DNA from: Struthio camelus
Taxonomy: Eukaryota; Chordata; Aves; Struthioniformes; Struthionidae
DNA length: 64,000 bases
Direction of reading: 5' to 3'
Assembly (NCBI RefSeq): GCF_040807025.1
Contig: NC_090951.1
Coordinates: 4,526,001-4,590,000 of the forward strand
Position 1 is the first letter of the stretch. Each line of letters starts with the position of its first letter. Under the pieces are notes generated by a model that was not told where the DNA came from, did no database searches, and was given only the letters and a program-made list of their open reading frames with translations. Positions 59,901 through 64,000 of this stretch are shown piece after piece. Made by a program: the position numbers and the translations under genes.

Positions 59901-62900
59901 CTTCACACGTGGTGATTATTAACAGCCTCTTAGAAGCACCTGCCATCAGGAAAACATAATGGATATTAGCTGTTCAAGAGATTATGGGTTTGTGAACAAA
60001 AGGATGCAATGTTATAAAGCAAGGGGAGAGGAACTGGGTTGCCCTTGCTTTTGGATTCCTCCCTTGGAAGAGGAAGCAGGTGCTGCAAATTCTATAGGGA
60101 GGTGCTGGGAAGTGATGCTGATAGTCAGCGGCAGAGGTTGCCAGAAAATCTCCCAGGAGGAAAGGACAATTGATTTTTAGCTGTAATAACTGTAAAGTTA
60201 CAGGGACAAATCTCAACTGGTGCAAATAACCCTAGTTCCCCTAATCTGAACAAGCTGAGACTCAGGTCTTCTTGCTTATTTGCGGAATATCCTTATTACC
60301 TCTTTTACACTGCAGGAAGACAGGGTTTGCATTTATTGCATTTATTTTGTGTTGTAGGAAAATGCATTTCGTGTTCAGTCAGTAGCACTTTTCATGGCCA
60401 TTTATTTTCCATCCTTCCTTCTTCACCTCATCTAGAAGACTTGGATCAAGCATGTGGGAAGCAAGGGTAGGGTGGGGAAGAAGAATTTATCTTTCCTTTG
60501 ACTAAGGATAAGCCTAGGCAAAATGGCTGTGGGGCTCGAGGGGGAAGTCCTTGCACTGATGCAAAATGGCCGTCGGTGCTACAGTCGCCTGGTGTTGATG
60601 TAAATGCTGAAGAACTGAAAACAGGACTTTGTTTCTCTCTCAGGGTTGCTTCCCCTCCACGAACCTGTTACCCTTCATGACTGCCTTTCCTACCAGGTGC
60701 TTTTAACCGTTCACGAGGCAGCAGGGAGGTCTTTCTCCTGACCAGACCGAGTTCTCTTGCAGGGCTGCCTCAGCAGAGGGACTGCCCAACCTTTGCCACT
60801 TTGTCTCTCATTTTCCATGAATTTTGCCTCTTCTCTGTTTTCTCCAGCACTCCTACCCCCACAAAGTCATGTGCTCTATTATTTGCCTAAATTGTATTCA
60901 GGGTAAAACAGCTCTGTTTCTGTAAGCAAATATCTCTGGCATTTTATTCATTATTATTTTTGGTGAGGAATTTGCCTGGCTTTAGTGATGCCAACAACTT
61001 TACTGAGTTCCCACTTTGGGGCTCACAGTCAGACCTTTTCTGTTCACCTCTTTCCCCCTGGATTCCTCACTGCACTAGCGCTGCTCCCTAAGGAGGAAGG
61101 ACCCACTTATGGGGTTACTGTCCCTGGTCTTGGGGCAGATGCAGCGCACGTAACTCTGTGAGTGTGTGTTGGGTTTCTTGGGTCAGTACAGTGGTCTGAG
61201 CAGAAAATGGCTCAATAGTTATGTGAGAGGCAGTCAGAAAATCAAGCTTATAAGGTAACGGCTGTGTCACTTAGAGTGGCTTTGAGGCAGTATCTGTCAA
61301 GAAGGTGAGTAATGGAGAGAGGTACTGCTGGGAAAGCAAACAAAATGGTTCCTTTTGACTGTTTTTCCTATTCTGGTTCACTATAACCACCACAGCAAAT
61401 GGATATGGATTTACAAGAAGTCCTAGCCCTAGTCTAGTGAAGGTGGCAACTTTATACATAACTTCTTCAGGCCAGGATAAAGAGCCTCCCATCACCCCAC
61501 CTCTGGCACACGGACATGTGACTTTTCCAGTGGGATGCAGCACAGATAGGGGGAATTTAGAGATCAACTGAAACACAGTTTTCACTGCTGAGAAAAGTGT
61601 TTGCCAGCGATCAGCATTGCCTTCTCCTAACGGCTAGAACTGCTGCGTGTGAAAGTTGGCGAAGAGTAAATTTGAAGAGAGGGGGTTTTGCTGCTAGCTT
61701 GGAGTCTGACCGCTGGACCACGTTAGCTGCAGCCAGACTAGAGCAGAGGTGGTGGGGCTGTATCGCTATAGGGGCTTGTCACTATATAGCTGTCCTTAAA
61801 CGCAGAGAAATCCTGCTAGAACATATAGCCGTAGGGCCTGGCCTTTTATCCCCATGACCCAAGGTCTCAGATCCCACGCTGTGGTGGAATGGGCGATGTG
61901 GTCTCCTCTGTCCTGCCTCTGCACTGGACATTAGATGGTCGGTATATGGGAGGGTGAAATTCTGCACGGTGGATCTGAGGATTTTGATCCTCCAGCAGTG
62001 GAGGCTGCTGCAAGGGCTCCCAACGTAAATAAAACCAACAAGAAGCTGCTTGACTACCTGGCACCGTCCCTAGCTGCTAAGAACCCATATGTCTGTAGAC
62101 AATACACGGATTCTCCTTCTGGCTTTGGGCCCATCCATGCTGGGATTTATATGGGCCTCTGCAGAGCTTTCTTGTACAGTATCTGCACCAGGCAGATTTT
62201 TCCTTGGCCCGCTTAGAAAGATTTTATGGCCCCATATGCTAAACATTCAGGGCCTGGAATAGGAAGAAAATCTACTCCACCCTATTTTTTCCCCCCATAA
62301 AATTGTCTGGAAGAGAAAGGCTGGGCTGAGCTTGCTGCACAGATTTCTTGCTTCCCAGCGAGACATGGAGGCTCTGCTTGTGCAACCTGACCTGCGTGGT
62401 TGGAGTCCTTTCTTGCCGTGGTGTCTCACAGCAGCTGGAAGGTGTGCCAAGGACACGGTGGCTTGCACTGCAAAACTGGGACCTCTGCTACTCAGGCAAA
62501 AAGTGAAGCGTATTTTAGATGGGTATATTGGAGAGCCCTACGTAAACTTTGCTTTGCATGTCATGTTCAATGATTTAAGAGGCAAAGCAAAGACTCTGTG
62601 GTTACTGTTGTGTCGAGAGAGTGATAAAGATAAATGGCATCATTGTTTTTGTTATCCGCAGGCCGCTGGTGACTCTGGGGTGAATACAAAGGCTAGAATT
62701 CACTCGCAGGGCTTGCTGCTGCTGTAAGGAGCTTGGGGATGGGGGGAAGAGAGGCGAAAAGGAAGTGGAGGAGGCAAAATGAAGATGCTTGTCAGTAAAG
62801 CGAGGGCTCGAGCGCCAGAGATCTGCACTGTGCCTTAGGCACACACACAACTGTTCTGCAGTTCACTTGAAAGGAATTAGAAAATGGTATGCGTGAGAGG

Positions 62901-64000
62901 AGAGAAACCAGGGACTTCCCCACCCCCAAAAGCAAGAGGCTCCTAAGGGCAGAAGGAAAAACTGGTGCTAGACTAGAAATTGCGATGCCTGTCGGCAGTG
63001 CTGTTAGCCATTTGAACCCAAGACCTTACAGTCCTGGTGCTTGGTAGGAGCCAATTTTGCTATGATTCACACTGTGCAGGTGATAGTTGTGTCAAATAAA
63101 GACCACTGCTTGGTTTAGCTAACATGAACAGTTAAATCAGTTGCGAGTTGTTGTGTATTCTGGCTGTTTCAGAGGAAACAGAAAAGGAGCGAACTCTGGA
63201 CAAGGTGTCCTCTGAGCTGAAAAGTGCTGCTGTTGATCCTGGGTGTCTAATCTCCAGGTCTGAGATGTGGAGTATCTCCTGTCTTCTGCCTTGATGACAC
63301 AGGAAGCAGCAGATGGTTTCACCTGTCTCTAAAATACTTATATGGCTTCCTGCATCTCAGGATCTGAGCCCTGAACAAGTCTTTACAAATCTTAACCCCA
63401 GAGAGCTGAAAGAGTTAATTTAGGGTGATGAGTGAGGCTATGACTGAAGAAGAGTCAAGCGGGATATTAAAATCAGGATTCTCAGGCAGCAAACTCACCC
63501 GAAGCACCTTCTCCCCTTGGGGTCAGGCTTGACCCATCAGAGTGGGTAAGAGTCAGTGCAAAGAACCATTCAAGCCCCTGACAGTGCTTGCCGATGGAAA
63601 GGAATAAGGTAAAGAGTTATTTATAGTAGTGACCTAGATTGCACTGAGAAGGTAGAAATCTGGCACAAGAGGTGGCCCAGTCAGCTAAGAGGATATTTAA
63701 GAGTGGCAGAACATGCTGGGAATATAACCCATCTGGCCAACTGATATCACTCTGCTAAGGGGAAGCTGTTGAAACCTTCCAAGGTGTTGGTTGGTACTGA
63801 AACCTTCCATTGATCTTGGCAGAAAATAGTGGCTGATGCCCATCATCACCTTGGAATCATCTGGATGACTGCTTAATTGAGAAGACATTTGAGTCATTAT
63901 AATTATTTTGTGTTGCATGTAATTTAGTTCTCCTTTGTTCATGCGTGAGGGCACATGCAGTTTTAATTTCAGAATCGCCTTGAATCTGCAGACTGGGCAG
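56995..64000 (+). other. COTL1: COTL1 intron 3 (5' part, to window end)
   Basis: At least 7 kb of intron. Nothing recognisable is encoded. The longest open frames, plus 62332-62727 (131 codons) and minus 61271-61585, have no resemblance I can name and no exon signals that agree with the gene. Confidence 0.75.

Noticed and set aside
62332-62727. 131-codon plus-strand frame in COTL1 intron 3, considered as the missing last COTL1 exon
   Set aside because: The last exon should begin with a sequence like NFAKEFVISDRKELEEDF; nothing like it occurs here.

Overview
The window is vertebrate nuclear DNA and holds three genes: COTL1 (plus strand, partial), KLHL36 (minus strand, complete coding sequence) and the 5' end of USP10 (minus strand). 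KLHL36 and COTL1 are identified from long spliced coding exons. The order and orientation match, from recall, human 16q24.1, where COTL1 lies head to head with KLHL36 and USP10 follows KLHL36 on the same strand. I see no recognisable LINE, SINE or LTR element in 64 kb, the intergenic gaps are short and the CpG islands are sharp. This suggests a bird; another sauropsid cannot be excluded.

Layout: 1-19540 is read as USP10 intron 1, with no recognisable further exon. 19541-19561 is a seven-codon first coding exon of USP10 inside a CpG island (about 19.2-20.3 kb). 20.3-26.5 kb is intergenic or distal 3' UTR. KLHL36 runs leftward from a CpG island promoter near 42.6 kb to its stop at 28553, with four coding exons (41784-41843, 36358-37431, 35328-35485, 28553-29108) giving 615 residues. 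A 47-bp minisatellite (43261-43503) and an unremarkable 2-kb spacer separate it from COTL1. COTL1 starts at 46304 behind a homopyrimidine tract and a GC-box/CCAAT promoter. Exons at 46304-46380, 46871-46953 and 56837-56994 give 106 codons, and the last coding exon lies beyond 64000.

The most striking sequence is the 490-bp COTL1 intron 1. It is largely a decayed tandem array of about 49-bp units, each a copy of the exon 2 splice acceptor plus the start of exon 2. Six of the seven intronic copies keep an AG acceptor dinucleotide, and each would run into an in-frame stop. I found no unknown multi-gene system. The gene products are an actin-binding protein (COTL1), a probable Cullin-3 substrate adaptor (KLHL36) and a deubiquitinase (USP10). 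They are neighbours by conserved synteny and I see no evidence of a shared pathway.
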